NCBI GenBank assembly: GCA_946481095.1
Contig: CAMLML010000097.1
Coordinates: forward strand, 1-14,692
From: an uncultured Cellvibrio sp.
GTDB taxonomy: Bacteria; Pseudomonadota; Gammaproteobacteria; Pseudomonadales; Cellvibrionaceae
Direction of reading: 5' to 3'
DNA length: 14,692 nucleotides
Notes under the pieces: model-generated
The model's database searches: none
Told to the model about the DNA's origin: nothing
What the model saw: the letters and a program-made list of their open reading frames with translations, nothing else
Part shown: one piece after another, positions 7,270 to 14,692 of the stretch
How the letters are laid out: every line of letters begins with the position of its first letter
How positions within the stretch are numbered: position 1 is the first letter of the stretch
Translations under genes and position numbers: made by a program

Positions 7270-7293
7270 CCCCTCTCCCACAAGGGAGAGGGT
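7270..7293. repeat. G/C-run hairpin between deacylase gene and htpG promoter
   Basis: CCCTCTCCC and GGGAGAGGG form a perfect 9-base-pair stem with loop ACAA, starting 8 bases after the stop codon of the exported deacylase gene and ending 1-2 bases before the htpG -35 box. It resembles, in style only, the G/C-run units at 5169-5277 and 10396-10496. It may end transcription from the gua side before the htpG promoter, although the minus-strand tail is not a pure U run. Confidence 0.6.
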
Positions 7294-7300
7294 GTTTTAA

Positions 7301-8788
7301 TCACTCACTGGACGTCGGCGTAGCTGAGGGCATTCCCGACTCGGAAATTTCACCATCATCACCATCATCCAGGCCTTCGTCGCCGGCATCTTCATCCTCT
7401 ATACCATCATCCAATGGTGCGGATTCTTCCAGTAACATGGCTTCCGGGGTTTGAATACCGATGTGATGTGTCGCAAAACCGGGCATCACAACCTGATCCA
7501 ATGCCATCCCAATAACGCGGCCATCGTAGGGTGATTTGATGTCTGTTTTAGCATTCGTGATGGGATCGGTAACTGTCGCTAACACATCCCCTTTTTTCAC
7601 TTTATTTCCCAACTGAACCCGACTGAACAAAATGCCGCTTTGATTGGCTCTCACCCAACTGGATCGATAATAAACCGGCGAAGACTGTCGCCAACGTGGT
7701 TGTTTGCCATACATGCCCAGCTTGGAAATCAAGGTCATAATTGCATCGGTTCCTTCAGTGACAATTTTGCTTTGCATAGCCATAGGTTCACCCGCTTCCA
7801 ATGTCACAGCAGGGATCCCTGCCCTCACTGCCGCAGCGCGTAAAGAATTGGGATTTCCATGACTATTTAACACCGCAATACTGCCAAAATTTTGTGCCAG
7901 TGCAGCAACTTTTTCATCAGCCAGATCTGCGCGCAATTGTGTGAGATTAGTGCGATGAAATGATCCCGTGTGAATATCCACCAATGCATCACAATGCAAA
8001 ATAATATTGCTGAAAAATGAATGTGCCAAACGTGATGCAGAACTGCCATAAGTGTTACCCGGGAAATAACGATTCCAGTCGCGTCGATCCGGTAAATATC
8101 GTGAGTTGCGTCGAAACCCCATAATGTTGGCAACAGGAACACCGATCAAAGTACCCGTTAGCTTTTCAGATTGTACGCTGTGCATAATGCGACGAATCAT
8201 TTCAATTCCATTTAATTCATCACCGTGTACCGCACCGGTCAAACACAATGTCATACCGGGTGTTTTTCCATGAATGACCAACACAGGTGTGTGTTCACTG
8301 AAACCACCCACAACCTCTTCGGGAATCCATGACAGGGTTGCAGAAGAGTTGGGTGGGATTTTAGTACCAAGAATTAATTTTGGAGAAATAAATGAGAGTT
8401 CGGTTCGCGATGATTGTGATGAAGATGGGTTGTCTGTTACGTCCTCACCAATAGAAGAATGTGACGCCTGACTTTGAGTCGAAGATGCCGATGAAGCCGC
8501 CTCTGATGAAGCACCAAATTCGCTACCAAGGACAACCAGATCATTTACCGAACTATACGCTTGCGAAGATTCACTGCTTCTTGATGAGCTTGCAAATGAA
8601 GAACTGTTTTTCTTTGATGATATTACAGAAGAAGCAGAAGACGATGACAATGAACTTTTTTCTGCCTTCAGAGGATAACTGATATCAAAAATATTCACAC
8701 TGGATGAAGATTGTTTTGTTGCTTGAGCAAACGAAAAGCCAGCCACACACAAACTGCACAACAAAAACCAGTGAGTGATTTTTATCAT
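7301..8788 (-). CDS. Exported succinylglutamate desuccinylase/aspartoacylase-family protein with polyserine region
   Basis: Predicted exported zinc hydrolase of the AstE/AspA family (PF04952, M14-like), members of which remove acyl groups from amino acids or act on related amides; the substrate here is unknown. Numbering from the ATG at 8800 (499 residues): signal peptide to about 25 (FSFAQA), a Ser-rich low-complexity region from about 30 to 135, then the catalytic domain with zinc ligands H192 and E195 ([10 protein letters not shown]) and H277 (DIHTG), an Arg-rich segment ending [11 protein letters not shown], and probable general base E335 (TLEAGEP). A beta-barrel, lipoyl-like C-terminal domain follows ([10 protein letters not shown] ... 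SPYDGRVIG), then an acidic Asp/Glu/Gly tail. The start at 8788 (495 residues) is preferred because it gives a compact signal peptide; the ATG at 8800 overlaps the end of guaA. It sits 2 bases after guaA, so it is probably co-transcribed with guaBA. Confidence 0.85.
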   Translation of the reverse strand: MIKITHWFLLCSLCVAGFSFAQATKQSSSSVNIFDISYPLKAEKSSLSSSSASSVISSKKNSSSFASSSRSSESSQAYSSVNDLVVLGSEFGASSEAASSASSTQSQASHSSIGEDVTDNPSSSQSSRTELSFISPKLILGTKIPPNSSATLSWIPEEVVGGFSEHTPVLVIHGKTPGMTLCLTGAVHGDELNGIEMIRRIMHSVQSEKLTGTLIGVPVANIMGFRRNSRYLPDRRDWNRYFPGNTYGSSASRLAHSFFSNIILHCDALVDIHTGSFHRTNLTQLRADLADEKVAALAQNFGSIAVLNSHGNPNSLRAAAVRAGIPAVTLEAGEPMAMQSKIVTEGTDAIMTLISKLGMYGKQPRWRQSSPVYYRSSWVRANQSGILFSRVQLGNKVKKGDVLATVTDPITNAKTDIKSPYDGRVIGMALDQVVMPGFATHHIGIQTPEAMLLEESAPLDDGIEDEDAGDEGLDDGDDGEISESGMPSATPTSSE

Positions 8789-8790
8789 TC

Positions 8791-10368
8791 TTATTCCCAT
8801 TCAATAGTTGCAGGTGGTTTGCTCGACACATCGTAACAAACACGTGACACACCGGAAATTTCATTAATAATTCGATTGGATACTTTTTCCAATAATTCAT
8901 AGGGCAGATGCGCCCAACGAGCTGTCATAAAATCAACTGTTTCGACTGCACGCAACGAAATCACCCATTCGTAACGGCGACCATCACCGACAACACCTAC
9001 GGATTTCACTGGCAAGAAAACTGCAAAAGCTTGTGAGGTTTTGTGATACCAATCAGCAGCACGTAATTCTTCAAGAAAGATCGCATCAGCTTCGCGCAAA
9101 ATATCAGCATATTCTTTTTTTACTTCACCCAAAATACGCACGCCAAGACCAGGACCAGGGAATGGATGACGATAAACCATGTCATAGGGCAAACCCAATT
9201 CCAAACCAATTGCACGCACTTCGTCTTTAAATAATTCACGCAAAGGTTCAACTAATTTAAATGCCATGTCTTCCGGAAGGCCGCCCACATTGTGATGCGA
9301 TTTGATCACATGGGCTTTGCCGGTTTTTGCGGCAGCTGACTCAATTACATCCGGATAAATGGTGCCTTGTGCCAGCCATTTTACGTCTTTTAATTTTTTA
9401 GCTTCTGCATCAAACACATCAATAAAAGTACCACCGATTATTTTACGTTTTTTCTCGGGATCATTAATGCCTGCAAGTTTTGATAAAAATTGATCCTGTG
9501 CGTCGGCACGAATTACGCGCACGCCCATATTTTTGGCGAACATATCCATCACTTGATCACCTTCATTTTTGCGCAACAAACCATTGTCAACAAAAACGCA
9601 CGTGAGTCGATTGCCAATGGCCTTATGCAAAAGTGCAGCAACCACGGATGAATCGACTCCGCCGGATAATCCCAACAAAACCTTGTCAGAACCTACCTGC
9701 GCACGCACTTTTTTAATTGCATCGTCAACAATATTGGCTGGCGTCCAAAGCGGCTGGCAATCACAGAGTTGCAAAACAAAATGTTCGAATAAACGTTTTC
9801 CTTGCAAAGTGTGCGTGACTTCAGGATGAAATTGCACGCCATAGAATTTTTTAGCTTCGTGATACATGCCGGCAATCGGACACGAAGGTGTTGAGGCCAT
9901 CAAGCTGAAACCTTCAGGCATGCGGGTGACTTTATCACCATGGCTCATCCAGACATCCAACAAAGCGCTACCATCATGATCAACATGATCTTTAACATCT
10001 TTCAACAAAGAGGATTCGCCGTGAACTTTTACCTGTGCGTAACCAAATTCGCGAATATTGGAGCCTTCAACCAATCCACCCATTTGCATGGCCATGGTTT
10101 GCATTCCGTAACAAATCCCTAAAACAGGAACACCCAAATCAAATACGATTTGAGGTGAACGTGGTGAATCTTTTTCTGTAGTCGATTCAGGACTGCCCGC
10201 TAAAATAATTCCGCTGGGTTTGTAATCTCGAATTTCCTCTTCGCTCATGTCCCATGCGCGAATTTCTGAAAACACACCAATTTCACGCACACGACGAGCA
10301 ATTAATTGCGTGTACTGCGAACCAAAATCCAAAATCAAAATACGTTGTGCGTGAATATCGTGAGACAT
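8791..10368 (-). CDS. guaA: GMP synthase (glutamine-hydrolysing)
   Basis: Converts XMP, glutamine and ATP to GMP, the last step of guanine nucleotide synthesis, in the cytoplasm. At 525 residues it has the E. coli length. The N-terminal class I amidotransferase domain shows the triad C86 (GICYGMQ), H181 and E183 (QFHPEV). The ATP-pyrophosphatase domain has the PP-loop SGGVDSS (235-241). The C-terminal dimerisation domain is complete ([14 protein letters not shown] through KPPATIEWE). The start matches the conserved N-terminus ([13 protein letters not shown] type); the ribosome site is weak (GGTAG). It is the second gene of guaBA, 136 bases after guaB with an inverted-pair repeat in the gap, and it runs straight into the exported deacylase gene. 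Confidence 0.98.
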   Translation of the reverse strand: MSHDIHAQRILILDFGSQYTQLIARRVREIGVFSEIRAWDMSEEEIRDYKPSGIILAGSPESTTEKDSPRSPQIVFDLGVPVLGICYGMQTMAMQMGGLVEGSNIREFGYAQVKVHGESSLLKDVKDHVDHDGSALLDVWMSHGDKVTRMPEGFSLMASTPSCPIAGMYHEAKKFYGVQFHPEVTHTLQGKRLFEHFVLQLCDCQPLWTPANIVDDAIKKVRAQVGSDKVLLGLSGGVDSSVVAALLHKAIGNRLTCVFVDNGLLRKNEGDQVMDMFAKNMGVRVIRADAQDQFLSKLAGINDPEKKRKIIGGTFIDVFDAEAKKLKDVKWLAQGTIYPDVIESAAAKTGKAHVIKSHHNVGGLPEDMAFKLVEPLRELFKDEVRAIGLELGLPYDMVYRHPFPGPGLGVRILGEVKKEYADILREADAIFLEELRAADWYHKTSQAFAVFLPVKSVGVVGDGRRYEWVISLRAVETVDFMTARWAHLPYELLEKVSNRIINEISGVSRVCYDVSSKPPATIEWE

Positions 10369-10395
10369 TTTTTCTACCGATTAAAAAATTTAAAA

Positions 10396-10496
10396 TTCCC
10401 CACTTTGAAAAAGGGGGGTTAGGGGGGATTTAAATTTTCAGAAAAATTTGACCATCTTAAATCCCTCCCCCGCCTCCCTTTTTCAAAGGGAGGTGC
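10396..10496. repeat. Inverted-pair intergenic repeat, copy 2
   Basis: About 101 bases with the same plan as copy 1: a G/C-run unit (10396-10438), an A/T-rich spacer, then a second unit in opposite orientation (about 10459-10496). The left unit is almost identical to the inverted right unit of copy 1, while the other unit has diverged. It fills most of the guaB-guaA gap, between the guaB stop at 10505 and the guaA start at 10368. Transcribed as part of the operon it would form a large stable hairpin in the mRNA. Confidence 0.85.
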
Positions 10497-10504
10497 TAAC
10501 CAAA

Positions 10505-11989
<1,485 letters not shown>

Positions 11990-12015
11990 TCAACAGCAAT
12001 AAAAAGAAGCACGCG

Positions 12016-12044
12016 ATTATAGCCAGTTGGTAGATAGAATCCAA
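12016..12044 (-). promoter_or_regulatory. guaB promoter with G+C-rich discriminator
   Basis: On the minus strand TTGGAT is followed after exactly 17 bases by a perfect TATAAT, then the discriminator CGCGTGC. A G+C-rich discriminator is the established hallmark of promoters repressed in the stringent response and is known for E. coli guaBA. The transcription start is expected near 12009, giving a leader of roughly 30 bases. The -35 box is poor (3 of 6), so an activator or upstream element may contribute. Confidence 0.75.
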
Positions 12045-12127
12045 ACAGCTTTCAAAACTATTCAGCGACAATTCAGCAATTTGTCAGGAATATGCGGACG
12101 AATCCCAGCCTCCAAGGAAAATTTTCC

Positions 12128-12466
12128 ATGAAAAAATCCATTTCAGTGTTTTGTTTAATATCATCCCTGAGTTTATTGAGTCATATGGCTCTGGCCGATT
12201 CTCTCAGATGCGAAGGCAAATTGGTTGACATAGGCGATACCAAAGCTGACACCAGTAGTATCTGTGGTTCACCGGAAATAACGGACTCTTATTGCGAACC
12301 TGTAACACGTAGAACCCGCGATTTAGAAGGCAAAGAAGTTATAGTTGAAAGCTGCGATCAAGTTGATATCTGGAGTTACAAATCAGAAAGCGGTGGATTG
12401 TGGAAACATGTATATTTTGCACAGGGTCGGGTTATCAGGATTCGAAATGGAGAAAGAATAAATTAA
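12128..12466 (+). CDS. Periplasmic DUF2845-family protein
   Basis: A small exported protein of 112 residues from the ATG at 12128. A signal peptide ends after HMALA, leaving a mature chain that begins DSLRCEGKLVDIGDT. The pattern SLRCxGxLVxxGDxxxxxxxxCGxP, here with C28, C46, G47 and P49, is what I know of the DUF2845 family (PF11006), whose function is not established. Four further-spaced cysteines suggest disulphides in the periplasm. A longer start at 12092 would place 12 residues before the signal peptide and is rejected; AAGGAAAA upstream of 12128 is an acceptable ribosome site. It is divergent from guaB and 55 bases before the YeiR-like GTPase gene, which may share its transcript. Confidence 0.8.
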   Translation: MKKSISVFCLISSLSLLSHMALADSLRCEGKLVDIGDTKADTSSICGSPEITDSYCEPVTRRTRDLEGKEVIVESCDQVDIWSYKSESGGLWKHVYFAQGRVIRIRNGERIN

Positions 12467-12521
12467 ACTGGCAACCTTTAAAAAAACCAAATTAAAAATC
12501 ACTGACAAATGAATAGAGTTT

Positions 12522-13547
12522 ATGCAAATCAGCTCCCCTCCTGACAAAAAAGAAAAACTGATTCCCACCAATATTATCACCGGGTTTTTGGGTGTGGGTA
12601 AAACAACTGCCATTCGGCATCTGCTCGCCAACAAACCAGCAACAGAACGTTGGTCAATACTGGTAAACGAATTTGGTGAAATTGGAATTGACGGCGCTAT
12701 TTTGCAGGACACTAACGCACAAGTTCGCGAAGTGCCCGGCGGTTGTATTTGTTGTGTTGCTGATCTGCCTATGAAAATCGCATTAAACATGCTGATCAAC
12801 AAAACCCACCCTGACCGAATTCTTATTGAACCCACAGGGCTTGGTCATCCTGCCGATATTATTAGTGCGCTAACGGGTGAAAATTACCGCGAGGTATTGG
12901 ATTTACGTGCAACCATTACCCTGCTCGATTCGCGAAAATTGCAAGATGCACGCTATACCGAAAATGAAATATTTCTGGATCAAATTGCTGTTTCCGATGT
13001 ATTAATCGCCAATAAAAATGATTTGGCAAATGATGATAACCGCGAAGATTTCCACAAGCTGTTGCAATTATCCAATCCACCGAAAAAAGTCTGGGCTTTT
13101 ACTACACAAGGTCAGATAGATCCAACACTATTGAATTTGGAACGACAAGAAGCGAAATTGTATTCCCCTAATCTTCACAAAAACAATTTAAATCCAAAAC
13201 GTGAAATTTATAATAATAAAATACAGCTTGATGTGGATCAGGATTTTTTACGCCGTGAAAATCAAAGCCAGGGATTTTTTTCTTGCGGCTGGTTATTCAA
13301 ACCGCAAAAACAATTTAACTTTAACCAACTATTCGGCTGGATAACAGGTTTGGATGTACTGCGTGCAAAAGCAGTTATGAATACTGATCAGGGAGTTTAT
13401 ATGTTCAATGCTGAAAATGGTGTTCTGAGTGTTAATCCGGCTATGCTGGAAATCGACGATCTTAGTGATAGCCGTATTGAATTAATCAATGACAACGAAA
13501 TCCCTGCTGCCGATTACGAAAATCAACTACTTAACTTGATTAATTAA
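12522..13547 (+). CDS. yeiR: COG0523 G3E-family GTPase, YeiR-like metal-binding protein
   Basis: A cytoplasmic P-loop GTPase of the CobW/COG0523 group, a family linked to metal (often zinc) delivery or homeostasis. At 341 residues it has the family size. Motifs in order: Walker A GFLGVGKTT (21-29), NEFGEIGIDG (49-58), the metal-binding CxCC in GGCICC (C75, C77, C78), EPTGLGHP (103-110), and the guanine-specificity NKND (164-167). The C-terminal CobW-type domain contains the FKPQKQFNFNQLFGW segment. The pattern IITGFLGxGKTTxIxHLLA...NEFGExGIDGA...DLRAT follows E. coli YeiR closely, so that name is used, though exact orthology is unproven. No His-rich metal loop is visible. A weak AGAG precedes the start. 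A hairpin lies immediately after the stop. Confidence 0.85.
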   Translation: MQISSPPDKKEKLIPTNIITGFLGVGKTTAIRHLLANKPATERWSILVNEFGEIGIDGAILQDTNAQVREVPGGCICCVADLPMKIALNMLINKTHPDRILIEPTGLGHPADIISALTGENYREVLDLRATITLLDSRKLQDARYTENEIFLDQIAVSDVLIANKNDLANDDNREDFHKLLQLSNPPKKVWAFTTQGQIDPTLLNLERQEAKLYSPNLHKNNLNPKREIYNNKIQLDVDQDFLRRENQSQGFFSCGWLFKPQKQFNFNQLFGWITGLDVLRAKAVMNTDQGVYMFNAENGVLSVNPAMLEIDDLSDSRIELINDNEIPAADYENQLLNLIN

Positions 13548-13577
13548 GAAACCCTGACCTTTCAGGATCAGGGTTTC
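13548..13577. terminator. Bidirectional hairpin between convergent genes
   Basis: GAAACCCTGA pairs with TCAGGGTTTC (10 base pairs); the loop can add three more pairs (CCT with AGG) around one bulged A. It starts directly after the YeiR-like stop codon and lies 23 bases beyond the convergent secreted-protein gene, so it plausibly ends both transcripts. U runs on either side are short. Confidence 0.7.
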
Positions 13578-13600
13578 AAATAGAAAATGACATCTCTATT

Positions 13601-14224
13601 TTATTTTTCGAACAGCTCTTCCAATTCACTCGCACCTTCCAATGGCAGCTGATCCAATTGTTGTGGATATTCAGCCTCACGTCCGTTAGAAAGCAGGCGT
13701 GCTTTAATACCAATATCGACATCAAGCGAAGTGGAAAAAACTTTGCAATATCCAACACGCTGGAATACTGCATTACCAAACCCATAAACCGGCCCAAGGC
13801 GGCCATTATCACCCCACTCACTCCAATGACCAGCACCCAAAGTATTTAATTTAACGCCCAAACCTGTGTGGGGAGATGAAGTGACAATATCCCACTCCAT
13901 ACTGTCATTACCTTTACCACTCCAAAAATTCCCTACCATTTTTACACTGTCACCTTCTTGTCGATAATGACCATGCCAATTGGGATAAGTTGTTGAATAC
14001 CAGGTTCCTTTTATTTGTGTTTGTCCTGCTAATGGCGCGGAATAAGGCAGAAAACAAATGCGCTGTGTAGCCCACTGATTATGCGCAACGGAATCATCAT
14101 CATGAAATGTAATGGACCAAAGATTTCCTTTGTCATAAACGTTGGGATCATGACGAGGATAGGCAAATGCAGCAGAAACTGACATTAACAATAAAGAACC
14201 TATAGCAATTTTTTTAATTAACAT
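13601..14224 (-). CDS. Secreted protein of unknown function
   Basis: A 207-residue protein with a clear signal peptide (MLIKKIAIGSLLLMSVSAAFA, cleavage before YPRHDP). I recognise no family. The mature part is rich in Trp, Tyr and Gly with short beta-strand-like stretches (LWSITFHDDD, GTWYSTTYPNWHGHYRQEGDSVKMVGNFW, MEWDIVTS, GFGNAVFQRVGYCKV), suggesting a beta-sandwich or barrel domain, and has two cysteines (RICFLP, GYCKV). The C-terminus is acidic (EGASELEELFEK). The ATG at 14224 has a strong AGGAG about 8 bases upstream, which supports a real, translated gene. It stands alone, convergent with the YeiR-like gene. A host-surface, polysaccharide-binding or envelope role cannot be told apart from the sequence. 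Confidence 0.75.
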   Translation of the reverse strand: MLIKKIAIGSLLLMSVSAAFAYPRHDPNVYDKGNLWSITFHDDDSVAHNQWATQRICFLPYSAPLAGQTQIKGTWYSTTYPNWHGHYRQEGDSVKMVGNFWSGKGNDSMEWDIVTSSPHTGLGVKLNTLGAGHWSEWGDNGRLGPVYGFGNAVFQRVGYCKVFSTSLDVDIGIKARLLSNGREAEYPQQLDQLPLEGASELEELFEK

Positions 14225-14517
14225 GTTAAAGCTCCTGTTAGTGAAGTAGCCAACAACATTTCTTGCTTTAAAAATTAAAGATAGAATTTACTACCGTTGT
14301 GGCAGATAAATTATCAAGATTAAAATTACTTTTGCGACAGAAAAAATTACAGATTGCATACCATCGCAATCCGATATTTTATCTCTAATTTATTGAGGAA
14401 ACTGCACTGCTAACAAAATAGTGGCGCCGCACTTACTATTCAAAAAAAATTTTGTCTTCGAAAATTTCTTTTAGGCACAGCACTAAACATAGACGTAATT
14501 TCTTATTAAACAATAAA
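14225..14517. other. A+T-rich intergenic region
   Basis: No coding sequence is supported here in any frame. It holds the upstream region of the secreted-protein gene at 13601-14224 and the downstream region of the truncated membrane gene at 14518-14692. A weak all-A/T hairpin (14447-14467) with an adjoining A run, read as U on the minus strand, might act as a poor terminator for the latter. I see no convincing promoter. Confidence 0.4.
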
Positions 14518-14692
14518 CTACAAGCTGCCAACTTCTCTTTTTATTCTGGATCTAACCAAAAATAAAATTATTGCAGAAATAGGATTCATAAATGGAATAA
14601 TATTAATTATTATCAAAACAAGTAGTTGAGTTAAATTTCTTGTTACAACTGCATAATGAACCCAATAGGCATAACCCAATAATATAGAAAAG
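14518..14692 (-). CDS. C-terminal end of a membrane protein, cut by the window edge
   Basis: The minus strand is open from the right edge to a TAG at 14518-14520, giving 57 residues with no start in the window. The translation reads as an integral membrane protein: a hydrophobic segment (TQLLVLIIINIIPFMNP), a second one (ISAIILFLV), then a basic cytoplasmic tail (RSRIKREVGSL), consistent with the positive-inside rule. The family cannot be named from so little. It is short and could be chance, but the hydrophobic-then-basic pattern argues for a real gene end. Confidence 0.5.
   Translation of the reverse strand, partial: FSILLGYAYWVHYAVVTRNLTQLLVLIIINIIPFMNPISAIILFLVRSRIKREVGSL

Noticed and set aside
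7271..7292. CRISPR-like or tandem repeat array
   Set aside because: The G/C-run hairpins here and at 5169-5277 and 10396-10496 are solitary, kilobases apart and lack regular spacers, so there is no array.
7209..7304. 32-codon N-terminal extension of HtpG
   Set aside because: The extension is a translation of the sigma-32 promoter and hairpin. The family N-terminus and a good ribosome site both place the start at 7208.
12092..12127. Longer start for the DUF2845 protein
   Set aside because: It would put 12 residues ahead of a textbook signal peptide; the ATG at 12128 has its own ribosome site.
14447..14467. A/T-only hairpin with adjoining A run as a terminator
   Set aside because: The stem has no G-C pairs, so it would be too weak for a confident intrinsic terminator call; mentioned only in the intergenic entry.

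Overview
The window looks like chromosomal DNA of a gammaproteobacterium, most likely from the Cellvibrio/Teredinibacter group. Two things point there: close resemblance of GuaB, GuaA, HtpG and MgsA to gammaproteobacterial proteins, and an exported enzyme carrying a long polyserine stretch, a habit of that group. The taxonomic call is inference from sequence appearance only; no search was run.

Layout. Bases 1-351 hold no convincing gene. From about 4151 down to 352 (minus strand) lies a tightly packed, A+T-rich cluster of four exported proteins: a putative lipoprotein, two small secreted proteins that are paralogues of each other, and a large secreted protein with a zinc-dependent phospholipase C-like N-terminal domain. 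Next on the minus strand come a CspD-like cold-shock protein, methylglyoxal synthase (mgsA), the chaperone htpG, an exported succinylglutamate desuccinylase/aspartoacylase-like protein, and the GMP biosynthesis genes guaA and guaB. Transcription order is guaB-guaA-deacylase, followed by htpG from its own heat-shock promoter, then mgsA, then csp. Divergent from guaB, on the plus strand, are a DUF2845 periplasmic protein and a YeiR-like COG0523 GTPase. A convergent unrecognised secreted protein follows, and the C-terminal end of an unidentified membrane protein is cut by the right edge.

The regulatory signals are unusually readable. A near-consensus sigma-32 promoter (CTTGAAA, 13 bases, CCCCATCT) sits in front of htpG and fixes its start at 7208. 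A TATAAT promoter with a G+C-rich discriminator precedes guaB. Several intrinsic hairpins punctuate the genes.

Two copies of a roughly 100-base inverted-pair repeat, rich in G/C runs, occur in the mgsA-htpG gap and inside the guaB-guaA gap. A third G/C-run hairpin of related style abuts the htpG promoter.

The candidate for something undescribed is the secreted cluster at 352-4151: a phospholipase C-like enzyme plus two paralogous small secreted proteins and a lipoprotein. Its joint function is unknown; an enzyme-plus-accessory (possibly toxin-like) arrangement is a hypothesis only.
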